A DNA stretch of 64,000 nucleotides from positions 1,364,001 to 1,428,000 of the forward strand of contig JAVHNS010000010.1 of the NCBI GenBank assembly GCA_036872755.1. Direction: 5' to 3'. Position 1 is the first letter of the stretch. The number at the start of each line of letters is the position of its first letter. The position numbers and the translations under genes were made by a program. Positions 47,083 through 57,209 of this stretch are shown here, piece after piece. This DNA is from Orbilia blumenaviensis (Eukaryota > Ascomycota > Orbiliomycetes > Orbiliales > Orbiliaceae). Below the pieces are notes generated by a model that was not told the origin of the DNA, did no database searches, and saw nothing but the letters and a program-made list of their open reading frames with translations.

Positions 47083-48415
47083 GACGTGGGCGGGGCAGGT
47101 CACTATAATGGAATCCTCAACCGCAACTCACGCGCACGTGGCCAAAAGCAATCCTCAATGGAGTAGCTTGGGAACTGGGAGTGGATATATAACTCTATCA
47201 TCAAAGCAAGCTTGGCAAATTAAAAGCGGTTCAGAAGAGTTCGTGCACCTTAGTTATAGTCAATTAATTGTTGCTCTTCAAAACCTAAAACTGTCGATTA
47301 ATACTCAACCCTAAGTTTATAGAAGTGAGATATAACCCTGAACCCTGCGGAAGTTTATCATATCCAGCTAGGACGGCAGGGACTAATAACCGCGACCCGG
47401 GATTAGTGCATGTATGTGCAAAATACTCCGATAAGGTGGCAAGGGAACTACACTATCAGGGTTAGCCCATGGGTCTGGCCCATAGGTCGACCCTTGTCCC
47501 TCCATAACGATGATTCTATAGCCTAGTAGCGATGCCAACTTGTCAATAAACTTTTAAACGCATCGACTGCATGGACACAATCGGCCTCCTGACCTCCCAA
47601 AATGCCCGAACGCCACAGAAGCTCAAACAACATTGCATATGCAAGAGCACCATTAGCGTGGTTATAATACGGCAATTCGAGCAATATTTGCAGTTGTACA
47701 GTGCACCAGCGTGAGCCTAATTTACCGCATTTAGGCAACGACGCGAACCCGGGTTATGCGTGTCGGACGGTTTGAGAACGAGGGGAACACTGTAAATATA
47801 GACATCTGTCAGACAACCGATGAGAAAATGTTTCAGAGTTGTGTTAAATCGTGGCAGGATGCATGTACGCATCGGCGGGGAAGATTCGAGGTGACCACCA
47901 GGCCCCCAGGAATATATCGGATCGCAACTCAACCGAACTACACGAGCAGCGATATAATGGTCACTTTTGTTCGTAGCTTCGCGCGGGGGCATGGGAATAT
48001 TCGGGCTTCTTGCGTTGCAAAGTTAGGTTAGATTGTTACGTCTCTTGATCCGTTAATTGTCGTCAGTGTCTGAAATTTAGACTAATTAACAGGAGCTCAT
48101 GTGTCCACATAGTACTTGCCGTCCTATCCAAGTCGCGATCTTCTGAGGGGCTGGTGGGTCGCCTATTCTAGACTGCGCTCCTGCTCCACAAGTTAAATTG
48201 AAAGCCACCGTTTATGAAAGGAATAATTTTAATTATTCGTGCATATTCCCATTTCATCAATCCATACTTCATAAGTCCATTAATACATTATAATACAGAT
48301 ACCCTGGAAAAACAGAGATTGTAATCGGGTAAACGCCAACGAGAGGACGCCAATATATGCGTATAGTGGTATAAAAAAACAAGAAAAATTACAACAGAAG
48401 GGGACTTTCAATTAT
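47083..48415. other. Intergenic between convergent genes
   Basis: About 1.3 kb. The frames 47060-47314, 47523-47738 and 47756-48031 show no recognisable product. Nothing else seen. Confidence 0.5.
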
Positions 48416-49493
48416 TTATAGAGGTACCGCCTCCAGAACCAAGGGGCCGGTTGCACCATTTCCGGGGTTGTCGGAGGCAATTTTACTCTGACTTTGATAT
48501 ATCCATAATCTCGCACTACCTTGGGCAACCAAATAAATGTAGTTCATACCATTGCCCGTATACTGGCATCCAACAGTCTTGTCGCCAGGGTTGAATGTGC
48601 ATTCATATGGAGCCATGGCATCGACAGGTTCTTGCAAGTATAGTTGCTCTGAGTCGATACTAGTGATATCACCAACAATTGGTGTTCCGTCAGCTCCAGT
48701 GAGCTTATTCTCGGGATTAGCACGGAAGGTGACGGCCTGATTGGCGTTGTTGACAAGAGCAAGACGTTTCCAACTGTTGGGAGCTTCGTCGACAGTGTAC
48801 AGGTAGTGTCCTTGGAATCCGCCGTTCTCTGCGACATTCGCAGCTCGGATTCTGAAGTACAGGTCGGTTGCAGTCGCAGCCACGGTGGCAGTCGTGGTGG
48901 TTGAGACATCCTCAGTCACAGTTATGGTGCTGGTAACCGTGACCGTGTCTGTGCTCAGAACGTGATGATAACTTGTGCCGCCGGCACTTATACCAACGCA
49001 CTTGCAAGCCGAAGAAAAGTCGCTTGGTTGTGGGCAGGCCGCAGTGGCATATGTTGGGACAGTGATTCCCGATGCTTGCCTCTTTTGAAGTGGGAATGAC
49101 GCAGTAGTGGTAATAGTTGTCCATCTTGTGTCCACGACAGTATTCGTGGCTGTTGCGGTAACCAATGCGGTTGTCGTCACGGTTCTAATGGAAGGATTAG
49201 ACGCATATCCCGACACTATGCATTTCGTATGGATACGTACTCTGCAGCAACTGTAATAACTTCCCACATGAATGACCGACAATCTGCGACGGTTGGCTCC
49301 GCAGGAAAAGGCGATGTCCCAGCGACAACTTGAAAACGGAGCTTTTATTAGCCACGCGCCCAAATTTACAATCATGCAAAATACCAAATAGAGGCTCACC
49401 TTGCAAACAACTATCAATTTTGCAATCACAATTGCAATCCTGGGCTACCGCACCCCCAACCAACAAAGCGATTGCTCCGACGAAGAAACGCAT
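48416..49493 (-). CDS. Secreted protein with CxCxC N-terminal module and Thr-rich linker, 316 aa
   Basis: Exons on the minus strand: 49493-49400, 49328-49241, 49184-48416 (phases 1 and 2; donors GTGAGC and GTACGT; branch sites GCTAAT and TCTAAT). The signal peptide is residues 1-18 (MRFFVGAIALLVGGAVAQ). The mature N-terminus has CNCDCKIDSCLQ, then a segment with ADCRSF, then Thr/Val-rich repeats (TVTTTALVTATATN; TVTVTSTITVTEDV). This layout is common in ascomycete wall or adhesion proteins. LQKR at about residue 100 is a possible Kex2 site. The C-terminal 170 residues form a beta-rich domain (YFRIRAANVAENGGFQGHY; YECTFNPGDKTVGCQYTG; NYIYLVAQGSARLWIY) of no family I recognise. No GPI-like tail is evident; probably extracellular or wall-associated. 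Confidence 0.8.
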
Positions 49494-52358
49494 CCTGAAT
49501 AACAACTTGTCTTAGTCGTGTATACAGATTGATATTTTTCCAAGGGTTTCGACGTCGAGAATTCGTCCGTTGCTTTTGTTAAGGATGAGTAGAAGCTTTG
49601 GAAGCAACAAAACGGCGGCCTGTGTTATATATGTAGGCCCTTCGTATCCGTAACTGATTTTCATTTTTTTGGTCAATTTTGGACCTGCGTACATGGGTTA
49701 ATTCATCTGGCGACTCCACTTGGTTGGTGTTGAGGCGTTGTGTAGTCGCCTGCAATATCTCCAATCGGGTTAGGGATGGCTGGGTGCTCCGCAGCTGGAT
49801 GGGGCTTTTGGCAAGGGACGGCCTGTTTTTCAGCCAGCATTAAACACACCATGAATCCCACGCATCAAAAATGACCCAGCTGAATGTATCAGTAATATCG
49901 GAATAAATTTGTTTCTCCAGACCAGGCACTTTAATGCGATATCTAAGGGTTCAGGCACACAGCATATGCAGACGGCGCGATCCCGCATCATAAGTATGCT
50001 CAACGAGTATTCAACCGAGCATCATACCCCGTCCTCAAAGGCCGAGTCAGTGACCTTGTACGGCTCTGCACTCTCGCTCGCGAATCTAAGATGCTGATTT
50101 CCAACCCCCGGAAACATTTCACCCCAGCCGCGAGGGAGCGCTCAACAACCAAATGTGAACCTAACTAAATGCTGGCTGTTGAATCCGACAAGGATATTAC
50201 GGAAACGAAAATCGTGCCTAGTCCTAGGTGTTCCCGCACCAAGCCGCGGACAGAATACAGCTGACGGCAATCTACGAGGTTCTGGTCGGAGCCACATATG
50301 CCTGTAGCAAGCCATAGTATGGATACCTGTCCTTGGCTATGCTCCTTGCTTGTAAATGTTCGGGCTGATCTGTCGATAAATAGGTGGTTGACGTCGCGGT
50401 TGTTTCGAATGTTTCATTCTATTTGTGAGATCTATAATCAGGATGCTGGGTTGGTAAAAGGATCCTCAGCAGGAGTCGACGCCTCGCCTTCAAAGGTGCT
50501 TCTCCCAAATATGCGCATATTTGGAAGGACAGTGGAGAAAGCAGTGCTAGGGCCGCCAGGAAGGAACTTGGCAAGTCAGCCGCCCTAAGCTTTGCAGGTT
50601 CGGCTCGGACAAGCACGTGGCACAAACTGGTACAAAAATGGTAATTATGCTTTGCTAGGAACAAACGCTTTCCTGAAAGAAGGAACTATCCCAAAAAGGA
50701 AATATACGGGTTGCTGTCAGCCCAATTAGGAACCAGTGCCGAAGTTGGATCTCTTTAATTAAATTCAAACGCTGGCCTGTGTAACATTACCATAGAGAAA
50801 ACTACAACTTTCAATGCCGTCGTAATCCGATATATATATATGGGGTCATCCTGTATCAGTCCCACCCCGATATCGACCCCCGGCACGGTAGTATAGCAAG
50901 TTGGACAGGTAAAGAGCCTCTATAAGTTGTACGTACTTAAGTAGATATCAACATAGCCTTGTAGTACTATAGTAAACGATGCTTCAGTAGGTATTCGCAT
51001 ATGTTTAGGACGGACAAAAGGGGTCAGAACGCACTGAACTCACAAACACACACACTGAAGTTTAAGCAAGATCTTGGCACGACAAAAATCTGACACAAAT
51101 ATGTTAATTTGACATACTTATCACCATTGCAGAAAAATCTTAAGGGAATTGTTAGTGAGTCTGAGCCAGTTCGCCAGCTTGCCTGCCTCTCTGCCCAGCT
51201 ACTATCACGACTATAAACCTGTGTGTTAGCGGGGTCGGTTGCCAGACTAGCTGCCGGCTTAGAGTTAGCAGGCGGGCGGCCAAGCAGGCAAACTAACTGA
51301 GACCAACTAATAATTCCCTTAAGAAAAATAAATAGATATATTATGCGATGGCGATAAGTATGTTAAATTAACATATTTATGCTAAGGTCTCGCTTAAAAG
51401 TTCAGTGTGTGTCTTGTAAGTTCAGTGTGTGTTTTGTGAGTTCAGTGTGTTTTGACCCTTTCGTATGATATATATGTTGTATCTATGAGCATCTATAGTG
51501 GCTAAAGATTTGAAATGAAATGAAAGTCATTCTTGCGGACTCGAGCTCCCTCTGAGTACCTACGTTTACAGAAGGAACCAACCTTAACACAATGCAGCTT
51601 TAAAATCTATATTTATAAATTCTATGTCTAATCAGCCTGCCCCGGTCTAGAGCATATGAAATGCACGGGACAAAAATCTCAGATGGCGTACCTCGATATC
51701 TACCTAGCCAACTAGGTTAATCATAATGACAACCTCAGCGCAACAGTGAGCAAGTGCCTCTTCAAGTTCTGCCGAAAGCAATACCAATCTCACAAAACAT
51801 GTATAAGCCCAAGTCGGCTAGGTAGCCTCGATTAGACTAGAATCGAACTTTCAATCTTCAATTCTATCTACCATACGTACACAATGCAATGCTAGTGGAA
51901 ATAAGGCAGACTGTCATTTCTATGATTTCGTTTTTGTTGTTGCCTCGCAATCCAACGGCGTGTACGAGTGTTCTGATCATTACTACCCACGTCCACAGCC
52001 CCATTACATCTAACACCCACCCTCAATAACAACTTCTCGTCTGAATATCCCATCGATCATTGAACAAACCATCGCAAGTGACCCCTTGTTTACTCTTCCT
52101 AACGCACTTCCATTAGTATATTGATCGTATTTTACGAGGCTAACTCTATCCGACGGTTATAGGATAAAAATGTAAGTTGAAGGCGATGCGAGCTTGGGTA
52201 CATGTATACACGTGTATGGGCCTAGGCGATCTCGTGCCCAAATTCCACAGGCCATTAGGCTTGGAGTATGATAGGGCTTCCCCAAGCTCTATTCCTTGCA
52301 AACTCCATGTTTCTAATCCACAACTGGGCAATCTAGGTTTCCGTACGGTCCACCAAGA
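49494..52358. other. Intergenic, with foldback element at its centre
   Basis: About 2.9 kb between divergent genes. Apart from the foldback element at 51016-51461 I see no gene; the frames 49909-50097, 50298-50588 and 50419-50664 are not recognisable. Confidence 0.5.
51016..51461. mobile_element. Foldback/MITE-like element with long imperfect inverted repeats
   Basis: The left arm (from about 51016) and the reverse complement of the right arm (ending about 51461) match over roughly 180-195 bp each. Shared blocks include AAAGGGGTCA / AAAGGGTCA, CACTGAACTCACAAA, AAATATGTTAATTT followed by ACATACTTATC, and CTTAAGGGAATT. The centre (about 51200-51265) is unpaired. The right arm carries three GTTCAGTGTGT units; the left arm has a shortened equivalent. 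No open frame of a transposase lies inside, so it would be non-autonomous. The exact ends and any target-site duplication are unclear; a TA on each side (at 51006 and 51463) is compatible with a Tc1/mariner-type origin but is weak evidence. Confidence 0.75.
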
Positions 52359-53529
52359 ATGTATCCTGGGGATTTCTACCCACCAGATCCAGAACTGTAT
52401 GGTATGGATGGTGGTCCCCCATATGGACCAAGCCCATTCATTGGGCCAGACCCATTTATCGGACTACCGCCCCACCTTCGCTACGCCCATCCACGAAGCC
52501 CCATGCACCCATACCAAGGTCGATTTAGAACTCCACCACCCGGAGGACTCTTCCCACCAGATGACTTGTATGATGAGTACCCTGATCCGCCCAGTCCGCA
52601 TGGCTTTGGAGGAGGCCGTGATCCAGGCTATCCAGGCGGGCCCCCTTTCGAGTATGAACATCGTGGACGAAGTCGCCCTCAGATGCACATGCCCCCTCAG
52701 CATTCTCCTGGCCGTCGTGGTGGACACCCCCAAATGTTTGTACCGGAATATGACGAGGATGCTGCATATCGTCGCAACCGCGCCAGAACTCCTGGTGCCA
52801 CGGATCGGGCTTATCGTCGCGCTCAAACTCCAGGTGCTACTGACCAGGCTTATCGTCGTGCTCGAACACCGGGTGCTACTGATCGGGATCGCCGCCGTGC
52901 TCAAACTCCTGGTGCTACCGGTCGGGACCGCCGCCGTGCTCAGACTCCTGGCGCTACTGATCGGGACCGCCGTCGTGCCCGAACTCCAGGTGCCACTGAC
53001 CAATCTTACCGCCGTGCTCGAACACCTGGCCCCGACTCAGCTCGCGATCGTCAAAGGACACCCCGAGGGGAACACGGTCACGTTAATGGTATGTCATATA
53101 TATATATATACGCATATTCACCCCGTAGATTTGGTATTCCTATGTAACCTAAAAATCCACTAATTGCAATCATTTCGACGTACAGGGCGACCATTCAACA
53201 TAGCTGTTCACAATACTCTTCCACATACCTTACGACTAAAGAATGTGAATGTCGTTCGTCCAGACACGGTCCAAACTGTCGAACCAGGAGCACCCAAACA
53301 AATTGCCACAATCCCCAACCTTGGAGTCAGATATGAATATAAATGGAGAGATGGCCAAGAAAGCTATGAGGTCATTTTAGACTGCCCTCGACTCGGAACT
53401 GGCGGCCCGACGGCTTTTTTCCGTGGAAGGAACTGTGACACTCGATACACTTCGCATGTCGTATCCCGAAACAATTGCATCATGTTTTTTGTCATGCCAT
53501 TCGGCACAGAGCCGATTTGGAACGACTAA
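52359..53529 (+). CDS. Pro/Arg-rich protein with seven 13-residue repeats and a C-terminal unknown domain, 357 aa
   Basis: Exons 52359-53088 and 53186-53529, joined in phase 1 (GTATGT donor, ACAG acceptor). The first 140 residues are Pro/Gly/Tyr/Asp-rich and disordered (YPPDPELYGMDGGPPYGP). Residues about 143-235 consist of seven copies of a 13-residue unit of the type YRRARTPGATDQA, encoded by 39-bp tandem repeats (about 52775-53040). The C-terminal 115 residues form a compact domain, FNIAVHNTLPHTLRLKNVNV ... YEVILDCPRLGTGG ... RNNCIMFFVMPFG, with few Cys. There is no signal peptide. The repeat offers regularly spaced RTPG/QTPG sites that could be phosphorylated by proline-directed kinases (inference). 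I do not recognise the C-terminal domain. A TA dinucleotide run lies in the intron. Confidence 0.75.
52775..53040 (+). repeat. 39-bp coding tandem repeat, seven copies
   Basis: Copies encode RRARTPGATDRA-type units that differ mostly by R/Q, Y/R and A/D/S swaps; the last copy is diverged (RTPGPDSA). Lies within exon 1 of the Pro/Arg-rich gene. Confidence 0.9.
53096..53110. repeat. (TA)n microsatellite in an intron
   Basis: Seven TA units just after the GTATGT donor of the repeat-protein gene. Confidence 0.9.
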
Positions 53530-54732
53530 AAAATATCATCCAAGAAACACATGGTAAGTACGACTTGATATCGACATCATATTCCGCTTATACGTTCCAG
53601 GCTGATAATGATTAAGATTACTGCAGCGGAAGAGACAGCTTTACAACTTGAACGACCCACATGGAAAGGTCCCCGATAAGAATACTTTCCTCCAGGTCGT
53701 GTTGCACCTTGCACAAGATGTTCTCGTCATCTCTGAAGCCATGCTTTATTTTGAATATTTCATTTTTACTTTTGCCAAGACAGTATCAGCATTCAACTCA
53801 TTGGCGTCGTTTTTTACACAGTAACTTGCGATCTAACATTAGGGTTACTTCCAGTCTACTCATGAGACTGATACGGAGCATTATTGGCAGCCGTATTAAC
53901 TCGATTACTATCAAAATTAATTGGTAAATTACAGGAAATGACTTCATAATCTCTATTAATTCAATAGCCACTTCTCACCAAATTTGAAAGAAGACAGCAC
54001 TTCCTACACAGCACAGGTCGATATCGTTGTTTATGTCAAGTGCGTTTGTTGTTGCATTTTGAAACCAGTGCCATGCCATGAGGGTCTGTTGCCACTAACT
54101 AAAATTAGCTCCTCCCCACAGCTTCGCGTGGTCAAGCCCAACCGAACGATAGACTGGAATGGTTCGCGTGAAGACGGATCTCAACTGCAGTCTAGACGGG
54201 CCCTTAAGCTAAATAGTTCCTGAGCAGAAAATTGCAAAATATTACCCGCATACTTCGGAGCGAAAAAGTAACCATGTACCCACGATAGCTTAGCCAGCTG
54301 GTGATTGTGGCGAGATCTGATTTATTGGACCCAACCACTAATGTCAAATATACATATCATATCTCTAGATACACAAGCGAATAACATGCCCTCCATCGAT
54401 GTTTAGCACAGCCAGCGTGCTAAAATGTTTACTCCCATTACACATGTTGCAATATTTCCACTCAGTTTGTCTTGTAGTCGGCTCTGGCGTCCAATAAGGC
54501 TAGCATGGCTGGGCACTGGCTGGGCATATATGGGCTGAAAGCACGTCGCGTCAATCGAGAGGCCAACGACTTATTAAAAACACCAACGTTCATACATTTT
54601 CACACTACCAAGTACTCTGTAGTGACTTATCAACCTTCTGTCTGGTTGAATTCTGCCTCAAGCTGGTGGTTCAGAATCCCATTGAGATCTAGCCTTGCCA
54701 GTTTGTATCCATTAGTCTGAAGATTAGCATCA
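53530..54732. other. Intergenic
   Basis: A GTAAGT at 53551 just after the stop of the upstream gene, followed by possible acceptors, hints at a 3' UTR intron. The frames 53661-53927, 53984-54223 and 54505-54720 are not recognisable. The last part is the promoter of the F-box gene. Confidence 0.45.
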
Positions 54733-56724
54733 ATGGTCTCAAGAACAATATGGAGCCTCCCAGATGAGGTCTTTGGGCGCATTCTAAGATATGTGAGAGC
54801 TTGAGGGGAATTATCCTTGAAATTGACTATAATAATATCACGAACCACAGACTAACGCCATAGCAATTTAAATTAATACTAGGCTCAAATTGAAGACCTC
54901 AAAGGGTTCGCCCTCACCTGTTCAGCCGCCTTGAAGGTTGCATCACCAATATTGTACCGAACTATTTATTTCGAACTCGAGGGCGCAGAAGTTGCGCCGG
55001 ATGAAGATGGTGAATTTGTGTACACGAGCAAATACCAGGACTCTGAACTACGGACCGTGGAGGCGGTGCTTGAGACATCTGCGCGAACATTAGCATATAC
55101 GAAGGTTCTTGATGTTTTTAGCCCCCGCTTCTCACCCCACGGCCATATGAATCAAGGCCTTACAGAAGCTCGAATCAGAAGAGATAACTTTATGATTCGG
55201 GCTATTGTGCGTAAACTTGCGGAGGCTGATAGCTTGCGGATTATTCGGTAAGTTCTACTTATAGCCACATGCGATATGTCATCACTAATATCTGATTCAA
55301 ATACAATACTAGTGTTCCCCCTCACATTCAGATATCGCTGAAGACCTTGGACTATATATTACGTTCACTGTCAAATATTCGACTATTTAAAATTGGGAAT
55401 ATCGCGGTGGTAGACGATGCCGACCCTGAAGTTGGCGTAAGGATTGCACGAGAAGAGAATAATAAACCGCTAAGTATCCCCTGGGTCGAGCTTGTGCAGT
55501 TCGATACGGAGGCTATACCAGCAATATTGCAGACCCTCCGGCGCATGAGCCAGTCCCTCCAAGGGCTCAATATACAACCTGTTTCCGGCCGAGAGCTTCA
55601 AAACTGGAGAGTTGAAAACGAAGATGGAATAGCAAAGTTTATTACACATAATCGGGAATTTGATTTCAAAAAAGACCCCGATCCAATGGTAGAAGAGATG
55701 AAGGGAGAAAATAGGAAGATCAGCCTTCCAGCCCTCCAAGAGCTTTGGATATCAGCGATGGACAACTACCAGGATATCGCGGACATCCTTGGTTATCTTA
55801 TGACCGACTGTAAGAAACTTACTCACATCCGACTAGAGTTCTGTTATTCGCCTGAAAACCTCCTTCGTGGACTGGCCAAAACCAACGCCAGCACACTGCA
55901 ATGCCTCCGGATGTTGAAATGCTCCTGGGATAACGAGATAAATCCAAACTCACTCGATGCCGTTCTACCGCAGCTGGCACCATTAAAGACGCTTGTCTTA
56001 TCGAACTTGAACAATTGGGATATGAGGACAGTTTTTCACCACCGACTCTCGTTGAAGCAGCTCTGGCTACAGTGCCATGCATCTGAGCAGAAATGCCAGT
56101 CACATTTTGGTTGCCACATGGCCGCCGACCTTTTTAGCGAAGGACTCGAATACCAATTTACCTCCGAAGCTTGGCCTTGCTTAGAGGAGCTGGCCATTCA
56201 GTATGTGGCATGGGAAAAGGTAGGAGACAAACAAAGATGTCTGCATTGAAGGGAGTCTAAAATGCTAACCAAGAAAACTTGACTCCTAGATCCCTATGAT
56301 GCACACCCTGAAAGCATTGCGAGTCCTTTCAGATCTCTGCCTTAAGTCAGACTGCGAAACAATGGAAGATTACACCCTCAAAATGCGCACCTACGTCGAA
56401 ACGCTATGGGAGACCTCGCTCCAACAACACAGCAAAACCCCTGCGCTACAGCTAATGATCGGTGCATTTGACGGAACCGAAGTTTACTTCATCATCGAAT
56501 CCCAAGATTCGAAGCCTATAATAACTATTTATCCTCAGAACGACTTTCTGAAGGTCTTCCAGGTAAAACCGATGCCGTTCTTGCTTGATGGCTGTGAGGA
56601 TGGGGAACCAGGTAGAATTTTCGATAATCGCGGCTGGCATGAATATATGCGGTCGCTTTCAAGACAAAACCTCTACGAGACCTTTACGGAAAGCAGTGCA
56701 GACCCTAAATGGGATCTGTTTTGA
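54733..56724 (+). CDS. F-box protein, first of a tandem paralogous pair, 588 aa
   Basis: Likely SCF ubiquitin-ligase receptor. Exons 54733-54792, 54883-55247, 55313-56219 and 56290-56724, intron phases 0, 2, 0. Exon 1 is only 60 nt and encodes the F-box start (IWSLPDEVFGRILRY); exon 2 continues IEDLKGFALTCSAALKVASPILYRTIYF, completing the F-box within the first 55 residues. The rest has irregular leucine-rich spacing (LPALQELWISAMDNYQDIADILGYL; TLQCLRMLKCSWDNEINPNSLDAVLPQLAPLKTLVLSNL), typical of fungal F-box proteins. A W-rich C-terminus ends ADPKWDLF. The gene at 57210 repeats the same exon sizes, phases and landmarks (YRT/FPRRV after the F-box; SLRIIR / LQKIV before intron 2; WDMRTV / WNMTTV; LKQLWLQCH / IRRLWLNCH), so the two arose by duplication. 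Confidence 0.85.
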
Positions 56725-57209
56725 GGCATGCAAGAGGGTGCCAATGTCGATATGCCTGCATGGAAGCAGAAACATTTCTATACATATAGATATAGACGAG
56801 CCTTCTAATAACGACCTATACAAGTATTAGCCGGGTTATAAATAAAAGATTACTAGATTATCGAAAACCTATTTCCATAATTTTTTAGGCTGATGTAAGA
56901 AGGTTGTAACTTAAGCAGGTCTCAGCCAGTCTTTAAAGCTTTTCACAGATTGAATGACTGGCTGGTTCACCTCTCAGGCCCACCCTAATGATACGTCTGC
57001 TCTTTGCGTTGCTGGATCAATTTACAACATTCGTTTGTGTATTGGTTGTTCGGAGTCAGCGATACATGGCAGCGCTGCGAGTGGCGTGTTCGAATTCATT
57101 ATTTTCACCTAGCCTCGTGACAACCTTCTACACCGATTTTGATATCAAGTCTGTAAATCGGCTGCTATATTCAAACTCTTAGAGCAATCGATTGATTGTA
57201 TTTGTCAAG
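56725..57209. other. Short intergenic between the tandem F-box genes
   Basis: About 485 bp holding the 3' flank of the first gene and the promoter of the second. Nothing else recognised. Confidence 0.5.

Noticed and set aside
52177..53163. Long alternative plus-strand frame (328 codons) over the repeat gene, and the minus-strand frame 52464-53003
   Set aside because: They are shadows: 39-bp repeats (a multiple of three) keep all frames open, but only the frame from 52359 joins properly to the second exon.
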